DNA of 5,633 bases, from positions 1 through 5,633 of the forward strand of contig CAISYX010000259.1 of the NCBI GenBank assembly GCA_903889815.1. Direction: 5' to 3'. Source of the DNA: an uncultured Gammaproteobacteria bacterium. Lineage in GTDB: Bacteria > Pseudomonadota > Gammaproteobacteria > Pseudomonadales > Pseudohongiellaceae. Shown piece after piece: positions 1 to 5,633 of this stretch (position 1 is the stretch's first letter; every line of letters starts with the position of its first letter). A model generated the notes under the pieces. It was not told the origin of the DNA. It did no database searches and saw only the letters and a list, made by a program, of their open reading frames with translations. Position numbers and translations under genes: made by a program.

Positions 1-653
1 CGCGCTTTGTGATCAGCGATTGTCTCTGGAACGAGAACGTTCTCAAGCGCCGAACGCTTCTGGCTGATCTCCAGCTGGGAATAGCCCTGGACCTGTTTGA
101 ACTGGTGATACAAGTCGATCAGCAGGGCATTCAACCCTTCATCGGGGAAGCGGATTTTTTCTGAGAGAATCAGAATACCGCCGGGCCTCATCCCGTCATG
201 AATCCTGCGCAAAAGGGCATTGCGCCGCTCCACCGGGATGAACTGCAGCGTGAAATTGAGGACAACGACCGAGGCATTGTGAATCGCGACATCGCCAAGG
301 TCGGCACAGACCGTTTCAATACGTGACCTGTCTGCATGCATGGTCAACGCGGCATCGAAGCGAGTGACCATGGCGCTGGAATTGTCCACGGCAATAATCT
401 TGTAGTCCTTGTGCGACAGGTGATGGGCCATCGCCAGCGTTGCGCCGCCGAGGGAGCAGCCCAGATCGTACACATGCGAACCGCGTGCGCAATAACGGTC
501 CGCGAGCGTGCCGATCATGGAAAGAATAGTGGCATAACCCGGCACGGAACGATTGATCATGTCCGTGAATACGTCCGCCACCTTGTCATCGAACACGAAA
601 TCCTGTGTCGGCTGACTGCTGGCGTACAGTTTGTCCTGCTTGGAAAAATTCAT
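1..653 (-). CDS. cmoA: Carboxy-S-adenosyl-L-methionine synthase CmoA (C-terminal end outside window)
   Basis: CmoA converts S-adenosylmethionine and prephenate into carboxy-SAM, which CmoB uses to complete 5-oxyacetyluridine at the wobble position (U34) of tRNAs. Reading the minus strand from the ATG at 653 gives 217 codons without a stop, running off the left edge. Visible motifs are a conserved N-terminal RSVPGY (residues 35-40), the SAM-binding glycine loop DLGCSLGG (63-70), the acidic VD that ends the second strand (89-90), NFTLQF (133-138), PGGILILSEK (157-166) and SQKRSALENV (197-206). All match my memory of the E. coli protein, which is about 247 residues, so about 30 residues are missing here. 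The start has no clear Shine-Dalgarno. An in-frame GTG at 671 is possible, but it also lacks a ribosome site and would add residues unlike the family. cmoB often follows cmoA and would lie beyond the left edge. Confidence 0.96.
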   Translation of the reverse strand, partial: MNFSKQDKLYASSQPTQDFVFDDKVADVFTDMINRSVPGYATILSMIGTLADRYCARGSHVYDLGCSLGGATLAMAHHLSHKDYKIIAVDNSSAMVTRFDAALTMHADRSRIETVCADLGDVAIHNASVVVLNFTLQFIPVERRNALLRRIHDGMRPGGILILSEKIRFPDEGLNALLIDLYHQFKQVQGYSQLEISQKRSALENVLVPETIADHKA

Positions 654-744
654 TGAATTGCTGGCGCACACCTGAGGAGCTGCCGGTATCGTCCCGGAAG
701 CGATTTGCGTATTATGCGTCAATTCATTCTTCATTAGAAACCAG
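654..744. promoter_or_regulatory. Divergent intergenic region between cmoA and the metallopeptidase gene
   Basis: This 91-bp AT-richer gap separates two divergent starts, so promoters for both directions are expected here. On the plus strand TATTAT at 710-715 resembles a sigma-70 -10 box, about 30 bp before the ATG at 745, but no good -35 lies 16-18 bp upstream. On the minus strand the overlapping CATAAT (716-711) could serve as a -10 for cmoA, again with only a poor -35. The two candidates occupy the same bases, so the directions might compete. These are visual matches only. I see no clear operator or riboswitch. Confidence 0.3.
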
Positions 745-1473
745 ATGACAGGTCACTCCGAAGGCAGCATCGTCCGCGAGCTGCAAGACAAGTCGAATCT
801 GCCGGTCGGCTACTCAGTAGTCCGCGGTCGGCGCAAGACCATGGCCGTCCATGTGCGTCACCAGGCAGTGGAAGTGCGCGTGCCGTTCTATGTCAGCCAG
901 ACACAGATTCAGGACTTTGTTTACACGCATATTCCGTGGATTCTTCGCAAACTTGAGCACAAGGCCGCGCAGGATTCCCAGCGCCCGGATTTGTGCGACG
1001 GCGGAACGGTGTATTACAAGGCTCGCGCCCTGCGAGTACGCTTGATTCCCGCCATGTCGGAAAATGTCGAAATCACTGACACAGAGATGCGGCTGCATGG
1101 CAGAGGCCTCACGCCGGAGCGGGCATCCAAGGTTCTGCAGCGCTGGCTGCTGGCGCAGGCACGAACGGTATTGCCACCGCGGGCCGAAGCGCTTGCGGCG
1201 TACCTGCAGGTCGCCGGACGTTTGAAGGAAGTCGTTTTCCGCAAGACAAAGAGCAAGTGGGGACACTGCACATCCACCGGGCGCATCCAGTTCAACTGGC
1301 TGATCATGATGGCCCCCGATGCCGTGATTGACTACATGATCTGTCACGAAGTCGGCCACCTGGTCCACATGAATCATTCCCCGAAGTTCTGGGCACTGGT
1401 GGAGTCTGTGTGCCCCGATTACCGCCGCTATGTGCGCTGGCTGCGCACTCACGAACATCGTCTCTGGCTCTGA
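745..1473 (+). CDS. YgjP-type (DUF45/SprT-like fold) zinc metallopeptidase
   Basis: This 242-residue soluble protein belongs to the YgjP-like metallopeptidase family, whose physiological substrate I do not know. The C-terminal third carries the signature: KSKWGHC (residues 169-175), IQFNWLIMMAP (181-191), the zinc site HEVGH (201-205) with Glu202 as the likely general base, and MNHSPKFW (209-216), where His211 is the expected third zinc ligand. The N-terminal part has the RGRRKTMAVHVR segment (27-38), typical of the family's lead-in beta structure. There is no signal peptide or membrane segment, so it is probably cytoplasmic. The family usually has WGSC where this protein has WGHC, a small deviation. 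The start at 745 gives the usual length, but only a weak ribosome site precedes it. The next gene follows after 40 bp on the same strand and may be co-transcribed. Family assignment is firm and the function is unknown. Confidence 0.9.
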   Translation: MTGHSEGSIVRELQDKSNLPVGYSVVRGRRKTMAVHVRHQAVEVRVPFYVSQTQIQDFVYTHIPWILRKLEHKAAQDSQRPDLCDGGTVYYKARALRVRLIPAMSENVEITDTEMRLHGRGLTPERASKVLQRWLLAQARTVLPPRAEALAAYLQVAGRLKEVVFRKTKSKWGHCTSTGRIQFNWLIMMAPDAVIDYMICHEVGHLVHMNHSPKFWALVESVCPDYRRYVRWLRTHEHRLWL

Positions 1474-1500
1474 AAGGGTCAGCTCTCTCATTCAAAGAAC

Positions 1501-1506
1501 CAGGAG
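1501..1506 (+). promoter_or_regulatory. Shine-Dalgarno of the serine hydrolase gene
   Basis: AGGAG at 1502-1506 lies 7 bases before the ATG at 1514. It is the best ribosome site on the plus strand of this window. It decides the start: a frame opening at 1430 inside the preceding gene would add 28 residues ahead of an otherwise textbook signal peptide. Confidence 0.85.
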
Positions 1507-1513
1507 CACTTCC

Positions 1514-2785
1514 ATGCAACTCCCAAGCCTGTTGACCAGAGTTTTCACCGGCGCAATTCTCGCTGCGATCAGCGGCCCCCTGGCGTTGGCCCAGGATTTT
1601 GCGCGCGCAACACCGGAATCCGTCGGCTTGTCCAGCACCGGACTCGCCAGCGTCACGCAGCGTCTGCAGGCCCATGTGGATGAAGGTCATATCGCAGGGG
1701 TTGTTGCCGCCGTGTTGCGCGACGGCCAGCTGGTATACCTCGAGGCACTTGGCAAGCGGGATATCGAAGCAGACAGCGCGATGACTCAGGATGCGCTGTT
1801 CCGCATCTATTCCATGACGCGCCCGGTGACAAGTCTTGCCGCAATGATTCTCTTCGAAGAAGGCAAGCTACAGCTCGACGATCCCATTTCGAAGTATCTG
1901 CCTGAGTTCGCGAATCAGCGTGTCTTTCTGGATGCTTCTGCACCTGACATGAATCAGACGCGCGAGCGTCAGGGCGACATCCTGGTGGCAGATCTGATGC
2001 GCCACACCTCGGGTCTTGGAAGTCGCAGTTCAGCCATCTACGTCGCTGAAAAAGTGCGGCTTCGTTCGATAACGCTGGAACAGATGGCTAAGAATGCGGC
2101 GCGCGTGCCATTGTTCGAGGATCCCGGCACTGCCTTTCGCTACGGGCTTTCCGCATCCATTCTGGGACGAGTGGTCGAAGTGGTGTCTGGCATGCCTTAC
2201 GATGAATTCCTGCAACAAAGGGTATTCGGCCCGATGGGCATGACGGATACAGTGTTCTGGGTCGATCCGTCACGCGTCGACCGGCTTGCCACGGTCTATC
2301 GCCCGACAGCCGACGGCACTCTGCGCGTCCACGAGATGGAAGAGCTTCCCTTCACTGAAAAGGTACCTCTCGTTGAAGGCGGTGTCGGACTGGTGTCTTC
2401 AACGCTGGACTTCGCGAAGTTCTCCCAGTTGTTTCTGAACGGCGGCGAGATTTTCGGTCAGCGCATCCTGCAGCCTGAAACTGTGCAGATGATGATGGAG
2501 AACGCGGTCGCTGATGCACTGTTGCCACTGGAAGACAGCGGTTATATGGCAGCTTCCGGATGGACGCTGGGCGGCTTCGCGTATGCACTGGACCCTGCTG
2601 CCTACGACCATACGGTCAGTCAGGGCGAAGTCTGGTGGGATGGTTCTGCCGGCACACGCTTCTGGATCGATCCTGTGCAGGGCATCGTGACAGTCATTAT
2701 GGCGCAGATCTCCCCAGCCAACGGGGAGGGCTTCCGAGAGGAATTCAAGAACGGTGTCTATGAGGCCATCGTCGAGAAGCGCTGA
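1514..2785 (+). CDS. Exported serine hydrolase, class C beta-lactamase / family VIII esterase type, with SxxR instead of SxxK
   Basis: This 423-residue protein has the beta-lactamase (penicillin-binding-protein-like) fold that also includes class C beta-lactamases, D-aminopeptidases and family VIII carboxylesterases. The N-terminus is a signal peptide: Arg9, a hydrophobic stretch and an Ala-Leu-Ala cleavage site ending at residue 26, so the protein is predicted to be periplasmic. Visible family marks are FRIYSMTRPVTS (96-107) with nucleophile candidate Ser100, EEGKLQLDDPISKYLPEF (115-132), RHTSG (163-167), Tyr210 in FRYGLS, the second catalytic position, GGVGLVSSTLDFAKF (289-303), and GEVWWDGSAGTRFWIDP (371-387) near the third active-site element. 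The oddity is residue 103: codon CGC at 1820-1822 encodes Arg where the family has the catalytic Lys. The protein may therefore be a weak or altered enzyme or a non-catalytic binder. Substrate cannot be read from sequence. Calling it an antibiotic-resistance gene would be unjustified. It probably shares a transcript with the metallopeptidase gene upstream. Confidence 0.92.
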   Translation: MQLPSLLTRVFTGAILAAISGPLALAQDFARATPESVGLSSTGLASVTQRLQAHVDEGHIAGVVAAVLRDGQLVYLEALGKRDIEADSAMTQDALFRIYSMTRPVTSLAAMILFEEGKLQLDDPISKYLPEFANQRVFLDASAPDMNQTRERQGDILVADLMRHTSGLGSRSSAIYVAEKVRLRSITLEQMAKNAARVPLFEDPGTAFRYGLSASILGRVVEVVSGMPYDEFLQQRVFGPMGMTDTVFWVDPSRVDRLATVYRPTADGTLRVHEMEELPFTEKVPLVEGGVGLVSSTLDFAKFSQLFLNGGEIFGQRILQPETVQMMMENAVADALLPLEDSGYMAASGWTLGGFAYALDPAAYDHTVSQGEVWWDGSAGTRFWIDPVQGIVTVIMAQISPANGEGFREEFKNGVYEAIVEKR

Positions 2786-2793
2786 TCAGCGCT
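2778..2793. repeat. 16-bp perfect palindrome joining two convergent stop codons
   Basis: AGCGCTGATCAGCGCT reads the same on both strands. Its centre is TGA|TCA: the plus-strand hydrolase stop (2783-2785) directly abuts the minus-strand trmB stop (2788-2786). RNA from either strand could fold into a 6-bp stem with a GATC loop. No T-run follows on either side, so it is not a canonical intrinsic terminator. Both proteins end in Arg encoded by CGC, which produces most of the symmetry. Confidence 0.8.
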
Positions 2794-3526
2794 CGCGAAT
2801 GAACACCAGATCATTGACCACATGGCCCAACCGCTGCCCGCGCTTTTCGAACTTGGTGAGGGGGCGATCGGTAGATCCGGCATACTGTCCCACGCCTGCG
2901 CTGTTGCGGTAATCAGGCAGTGCGCTAATCACCTCCATCATGTGCGCGGCATAGGGCTCCCAATCGGTAGCCATATGCACGGAGCCGCCGATGGCGAGTT
3001 TTGGGCGCAGCTGCTCCATGAATTCTGCCTGCACAAGACGGCGCTTGTTGTGCTTCTTCTTGTGCCAGGGATCGGGAAAGAAAATCTGCACGCAGGACAA
3101 TGCTTCGTCGGCGATGCAGTCACGCAATATCTCTTTCGCGTCGTGGCAGTACACCCGAAGATTGTGCAGTCCGAGGGCGTCGATCTCGTGCAGCAGGCGG
3201 CCGACGCCAGGCTTGTGCACTTCTATACCGATGAAGTCCTTCTGGGGATTGTTGCGTGCCATGGCCAGCAGCGAATCGCCCATTCCGAAACCGATCTCCA
3301 GCACCAGTGGTGCCTGCCGACCGAAGTGGGCCGTCGCATCGAAAGGGGCGGCTACATCGCTCACGCCAAACAGTGGCCAGAATTTCTCGAGCGCATTCTG
3401 CTGCGAAGGGGTCAGCCGCCCCCCGCGAATGACATAACTGCGGATGGTGCGCAGATGCGCAACGGCGTCGCCAGAAGATTGCTGATCCAGCTCTGAAGGT
3501 TCGGGAGTTGCTTTCAATTCAGACAT
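2786..3526 (-). CDS. trmB: tRNA (guanine-N7-)-methyltransferase TrmB
   Basis: TrmB uses SAM to methylate N7 of G46 in the variable loop of many tRNAs, forming m7G. The 246-residue product shows the whole family pattern: RTIRSYVIRGGRLTPSQ (residues 26-42) before the catalytic domain, the SAM-binding loop LEIGFGMGDSLL (76-87), GIEVH (100-104), the signature FFPDPWHKKKHNKRR (149-163), TDWEPYA (187-193) and RPLTKFEKRG (221-230). Length is normal for the family. It is the last gene of the minus-strand run, starting 47 bp after the thiG stop. The ATG at 3526 has no good Shine-Dalgarno, and a tiny out-of-frame ORF overlaps it. The stop directly abuts that of the convergent serine hydrolase gene, so the transcript probably runs into antisense of that gene. 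Confidence 0.97.
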   Translation of the reverse strand: MSELKATPEPSELDQQSSGDAVAHLRTIRSYVIRGGRLTPSQQNALEKFWPLFGVSDVAAPFDATAHFGRQAPLVLEIGFGMGDSLLAMARNNPQKDFIGIEVHKPGVGRLLHEIDALGLHNLRVYCHDAKEILRDCIADEALSCVQIFFPDPWHKKKHNKRRLVQAEFMEQLRPKLAIGGSVHMATDWEPYAAHMMEVISALPDYRNSAGVGQYAGSTDRPLTKFEKRGQRLGHVVNDLVFIRER

Positions 3527-3573
3527 GGGGTCGGGCCATTGAGTAGTAGGGTCGCCAGGGGTGCCAGGATTGC

Positions 3574-4362
3574 TCAGAAAAAGGTCCCGTCGATGGGTGA
3601 CGAGGCACTCGCATACAGTCGGCGCGGCATGCGCCCGGCCAGGAAAGCTTCGCGGCCACTCTCGACAGCCTTTTTCATTGCCGATGCCATGAGGACGGGA
3701 TTGCGTGCCTCCGCGATGGCGGTGTTCATCAGCACGCCGTGGCAGCCGAGCTCCATGGCGATCGCGGCATCCGACGCTGTGCCCACCCCTGCGTCCACGA
3801 TGACAGGCACAGTGGCATTCTCCAGAATCATGCGGATGTTGTAGGGATTGCGAATGCCCAGTCCGGAACCGATCGGCGCCCCCAGCGGCATGACCGCCAC
3901 GCAGCCAAGTTCTTCCAGGCGTTTGGCGATCAGCGGGTCATCACTGGTGTAGACCATGACGTCGAACCCGTCCTTGACCAGCTCTTCTGCGGCGATCAAG
4001 GTTTCGGTGACGTTGGGATAAAGCGTCTTCTGGTCGCCCAGCACTTCCAGCTTTACCAGCTTGTGACCATCCAGCAGTTCACGTGCCATGCGGCAGGTAC
4101 GCACCGCATCGGCGGCGTTGTAGCAGCCGGCCGTGTTCGGAAGAATCGTGTATCGCGTGGGAGATATCACTTCCAGAAGGCTGGGCTCGTCGCGATTCTG
4201 CCCAAGATTCACGCGCCGGATGGCCACCGTGATCATCTCAGCGCCGCTGGCGACCAGCGCGTCAAGGTTCTGCTGGAAACTCTGGTACTTGCCGCTGCCG
4301 ATGATGAGGCGCGACGCGTAGGCTTTGCCTGCGATGACGAGCGGGGAGTCCTGTGTTGTCAT
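3574..4362 (-). CDS. thiG: Thiazole synthase ThiG
   Basis: ThiG is a TIM-barrel enzyme that condenses 1-deoxy-D-xylulose 5-phosphate, dehydroglycine and sulfur from ThiS thiocarboxylate into the thiazole phosphate of thiamine. The 262-residue product carries SRLIIGSGKY (residues 17-26), LPNTAGCYNA (74-83), VKLEVLGD (103-110) with Lys104 as the expected Schiff-base lysine, MPLGAPIGSGLG (158-169), DAGVGTASDA (190-199) and NTAIAEA (213-219) forming the phosphate-binding side, and a typical proteobacterial C-terminus, YASASSPIDGTFF. Length and all key positions are normal. The ATG at 4362 is preceded by a modest AGG about 8 bases upstream. thiS lies 43 bp upstream on the same strand. The dehydroglycine source (ThiO or ThiH) and ThiF are not in the window and must be elsewhere. 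Confidence 0.98.
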   Translation of the reverse strand: MTTQDSPLVIAGKAYASRLIIGSGKYQSFQQNLDALVASGAEMITVAIRRVNLGQNRDEPSLLEVISPTRYTILPNTAGCYNAADAVRTCRMARELLDGHKLVKLEVLGDQKTLYPNVTETLIAAEELVKDGFDVMVYTSDDPLIAKRLEELGCVAVMPLGAPIGSGLGIRNPYNIRMILENATVPVIVDAGVGTASDAAIAMELGCHGVLMNTAIAEARNPVLMASAMKKAVESGREAFLAGRMPRRLYASASSPIDGTFF

Positions 4363-4405
4363 GAAGTAACCTGTGCTTGTTCAAGGGTAGGGAGGAGGGT
4401 GATGC

Positions 4406-4606
4406 TCAGCCGCCGCCGATGGCGTGGACGATCTCAACCGTGTCGCCGTTCTGCAGAATCTGCGAAGCGTGCTGGCTGCGCGGCACGATGACCTGATTGC
4501 ATTCCAGCGCCAGCCTGGACTCGCCAAGTCCGAGCTGGATCAGCAGATCCTGCAGAGTGCTGCCCTCAGGCACTGCCGTGTCCTTGCCGTTGACCAGAAT
4601 CTGCAT
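4406..4606 (-). CDS. thiS: Sulfur carrier protein ThiS
   Basis: ThiS is a 66-residue ubiquitin-fold protein. Its C-terminal glycine is adenylated by ThiF and converted to a thiocarboxylate that donates sulfur to ThiG. The sequence begins MQILVNGK, has the TLQDLL helix start (residues 18-23), NGDTVEIVHAI (53-63) and ends in three glycines, so the required Gly-Gly tail is intact. Length is typical. Its start lies 9 bp after the end of the DUF423 gene and its ribosome site overlaps that gene's stop codon, which indicates co-transcription and probable translational coupling. thiG follows on the same strand. Confidence 0.96.
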   Translation of the reverse strand: MQILVNGKDTAVPEGSTLQDLLIQLGLGESRLALECNQVIVPRSQHASQILQNGDTVEIVHAIGGG

Positions 4607-4613
4607 GGAGAGT

Positions 4614-4618
4614 CCTCA
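4614..4618 (-). promoter_or_regulatory. thiS Shine-Dalgarno overlapping the DUF423 stop codon
   Basis: On the minus strand TGAGG (4618-4614) contains both the TGA stop of the DUF423 gene (4618-4616) and a GAGG ribosome site (4617-4614), 7 bases before the thiS ATG at 4606. Ribosomes finishing DUF423 would sit on the thiS initiation region, a usual sign of translational coupling. Confidence 0.7.
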
Positions 4619-4993
4619 GGCCTGCGCTCTCAACATTGACCACGCCAGCAATGCCCAGCCTGCCAGAAATGCCACGCCGCCAATGGGTGTGATGGCGCCC
4701 AGCCAGCGGATGCCGCTCAGTGCGAGGACATACAAGCTCCCCGAGAAAATGATGATGCCGGCAAGGAAGAGGAAGCCGGCAATTCGCAGCCCCGTCTGTG
4801 CCGGGAACTGCAGCACCAGAATGCCAACTGCCAGCAGGGCCAGCGAGTGGTACATGTGGTACTGCACCCCGGTCTGGAAAGTGGCCAGCAGGTCCGGTCC
4901 CAGCATGCTCTTCAGGCCATGTGCGGCGAATGCTCCGAGAGAGACGGCGATAAAGCCGTTCAACCCTGCGAGTACCAGAAACAGATTGTTCAT
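4616..4993 (-). CDS. DUF423 family small inner-membrane protein (YgdD-like)
   Basis: This 125-residue, very hydrophobic protein matches the DUF423 family, whose molecular role is unknown to me. Four membrane helices are apparent at about residues 4-24, 47-63, 70-92 and 97-120. The family's conserved region is present: VSLGAFAAHGLK (17-28) at the end of helix 1, and VQYHMYHSLALL (43-54) entering helix 2. There is no long soluble domain. The start at 4993 is supported by GAGG (5003-5000), 6 bases upstream. It is the first gene after the rpoH terminator and directly precedes thiS with a 9-bp gap, so it appears to head the DUF423-thiS-thiG-trmB run. That position could hint at a tie to thiamine metabolism, but DUF423 genes occur in many other contexts, so I do not infer a function. 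Confidence 0.88.
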   Translation of the reverse strand: MNNLFLVLAGLNGFIAVSLGAFAAHGLKSMLGPDLLATFQTGVQYHMYHSLALLAVGILVLQFPAQTGLRIAGFLFLAGIIIFSGSLYVLALSGIRWLGAITPIGGVAFLAGWALLAWSMLRAQA

Positions 4994-5032
4994 GTCAGTC
5001 CTCGGTCCGGATCGGTGCCGGATTCCAGAAAT
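4994..5032 (-). promoter_or_regulatory. Leader of the DUF423-thiSG-trmB run, with tandem ATCCGG
   Basis: Only 39 bases lie between the rpoH terminator and the DUF423 start. Minus-strand ATCCGG occurs twice (5023-5018 and 5012-5007), 11 bp apart from start to start. The same bases can form a weak 5-bp stem (5006-5010 with 5018-5022) just ahead of the GAGG ribosome site. I find no convincing -35/-10 pair, so the promoter may overlap the terminator or lie within rpoH, or the run may depend on readthrough. Confidence 0.3.
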
Positions 5033-5070
5033 GAAAAAGCCGCCAGGACAAACCCCTCAGCGGCTTTTTC
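5033..5070 (-). terminator. Intrinsic terminator after rpoH, symmetric enough to work both ways
   Basis: GAAAAAGCCGC at 5033-5043 pairs perfectly over 11 bp with GCGGCTTTTTC at 5060-5070. The 16-base loop can add a short AGG/CCT pairing (5045-5047 with 5055-5057). Read on the minus strand the stem is GC-rich at its core and ends in five Ts, placed 14 bp after the rpoH stop. The A-run on the other arm means a plus-strand transcript would also see a stem with a T-tract, so it is bidirectional by sequence. Confidence 0.92.
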
Positions 5071-5084
5071 GGAGCGGGCCGTGA

Positions 5085-5633
5085 TCAGGCGGCTATCATG
5101 GCCTTGACCTTGTCCATCGCGTTCTTTTCCAGCTGCCTGATGCGCTCAGCGGATACGTGGTACTTGGCCGCCAGTTCATGCAGGGTTGCCTTGTCCTCAG
5201 CCAGCCAGCGGCTGGTGATGATGTCCCGGCTGCGCTCATCGAGTTCGCCCATTGCCAGGTAAAGACTGTTGTTCTTGGTCTCTTCCCACTCGGCGGCTTC
5301 GATGGACTCTGCCATGTCAGAAGCATCGTCTTCCAGGAAGTAGGCGGGCGACTTGTACGCCACGTCATCGTCGGCGTCCGGATCAGCGTCGAATGCCATG
5401 TCGTAGGAGCTCATGCGACCTTCCATCTGGCGGACCACTTTCGCATCCACACCCAGTTCGTCAGCCATGGCCTGCGCTTCGTCATTGGTCAGCCAGCCCA
5501 GGCTTTTCTTGGAGCTGCGCAGATTGAAGAACAGCTTGCGCTGGGCCTTGGTAGTGGCGATTTTCACGATGCGCCAGTTGCGCAGGATGAACTCGTGCAT
5601 TTCGGCCTTGATCCAGTGCACTGCAAAGGACAC
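5085..5633 (-). CDS. rpoH: RNA polymerase sigma-32 factor RpoH (N-terminal part outside window)
   Basis: RpoH directs RNA polymerase to heat-shock promoters. The visible 182 residues cover roughly the last two thirds of a protein that is about 284 residues in E. coli. They begin in region 2 with SFAVHWIKAE (visible residues 2-11) and RNWRIVKIATTKAQ (18-31), followed by the RpoH box QRKLFFNLR (31-39), which in E. coli has been linked to core binding and turnover control. An acidic, variable stretch (82-104) separates this from region 4: LDERSRDIITSRW (131-143), HELAAKYHVSAERIRQ (152-167) as the helix-turn-helix that contacts the -35, then LEKNAMDKVK. The GTG at the window edge encodes an internal Val of the conserved region, not the start. 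A strong terminator follows the stop. ftsX is a frequent upstream neighbour and would lie beyond the right edge. Confidence 0.97.
   Translation of the reverse strand: MSFAVHWIKAEMHEFILRNWRIVKIATTKAQRKLFFNLRSSKKSLGWLTNDEAQAMADELGVDAKVVRQMEGRMSSYDMAFDADPDADDDVAYKSPAYFLEDDASDMAESIEAAEWEETKNNSLYLAMGELDERSRDIITSRWLAEDKATLHELAAKYHVSAERIRQLEKNAMDKVKAMIAA

Noticed and set aside
33..44. 12-bp palindrome GAGAACGTTCTC, considered as an operator
   Set aside because: It lies inside cmoA and encodes the conserved LENVL stretch, so coding constraint explains it.
156..175. CTGAGA near 166 as part of a TPP riboswitch
   Set aside because: It lies within cmoA coding sequence, lacks the rest of the THI-box pattern, and is not upstream of a thiamine gene.
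714..737. Seven-codon leader ORF (MRQFILH) before the metallopeptidase gene
   Set aside because: It has no ribosome site, overlaps the candidate -10 box, and has no residue bias suggesting attenuation.
814..1491. 225-codon open frame antisense to the metallopeptidase gene
   Set aside because: It is complementary to a gene with clear family motifs, has no recognisable domain, and is expected from the GC-rich codon pattern.
1430..1513. Longer start for the serine hydrolase at 1430
   Set aside because: It would overlap the metallopeptidase gene and place 28 residues ahead of a good signal peptide. The ATG at 1514 has a strong AGGAG 7 bases upstream.
2822..3496. 224-codon open frame antisense to trmB
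   Set aside because: It lies entirely opposite a complete TrmB, with a His/Cys-rich composition typical of a shadow frame and no domain.
3739..4491. 250-codon open frame antisense to thiG and thiS
   Set aside because: It spans two well-supported genes on the other strand and has an unnatural composition, so it is a shadow frame.
5085..5633. GTG at 5633 as the start of a short 182-residue sigma factor
   Set aside because: The residues there align with the middle of RpoH region 2, so the gene simply continues beyond the window.

Overview
The window is an ordinary, gene-dense chromosomal segment of a proteobacterium, most likely a gammaproteobacterium. The evidence is a CmoA of the cmo5U34 tRNA modification type, an RpoH with an intact RpoH box, and the gene order rpoH / DUF423 / thiS / thiG / trmB. 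I recall a related rpoH...thiS-thiG-trmB order from Pseudomonas, but could not check it. I cannot assign a genus. I see no tRNA, rRNA, insertion sequence, phage gene or CRISPR array.

Layout from left to right: (1) a cmoA gene on the minus strand, cut by the left edge; (2) a 91-bp divergent intergenic region; (3) two plus-strand genes, a YgjP-type zinc metallopeptidase and an exported serine hydrolase of the beta-lactamase/esterase family, 40 bp apart and probably co-transcribed; (4) a minus-strand run read from right to left as rpoH (5' end missing), a strong intrinsic terminator, a DUF423 membrane protein, thiS, thiG and trmB. The serine hydrolase and trmB converge with no spacer: their stop codons abut in the middle of a 16-bp perfect palindrome.

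The genes do housekeeping jobs. CmoA and TrmB modify tRNA. ThiS and ThiG form the thiazole moiety of thiamine: the sulfur carrier and the synthase that uses it. RpoH is the heat-shock sigma factor. DUF423 is a small inner-membrane protein of unknown role. ThiF and ThiO or ThiH, which ThiSG needs, are not in the window.

No new multi-gene system is visible. The points most worth checking are: the serine hydrolase has Ser-Met-Thr-Arg where the family has the catalytic Ser-x-x-Lys; the zero-gap convergent gene ends share a palindrome; and the DUF423-thiSG-trmB run has very little promoter space and no TPP riboswitch.
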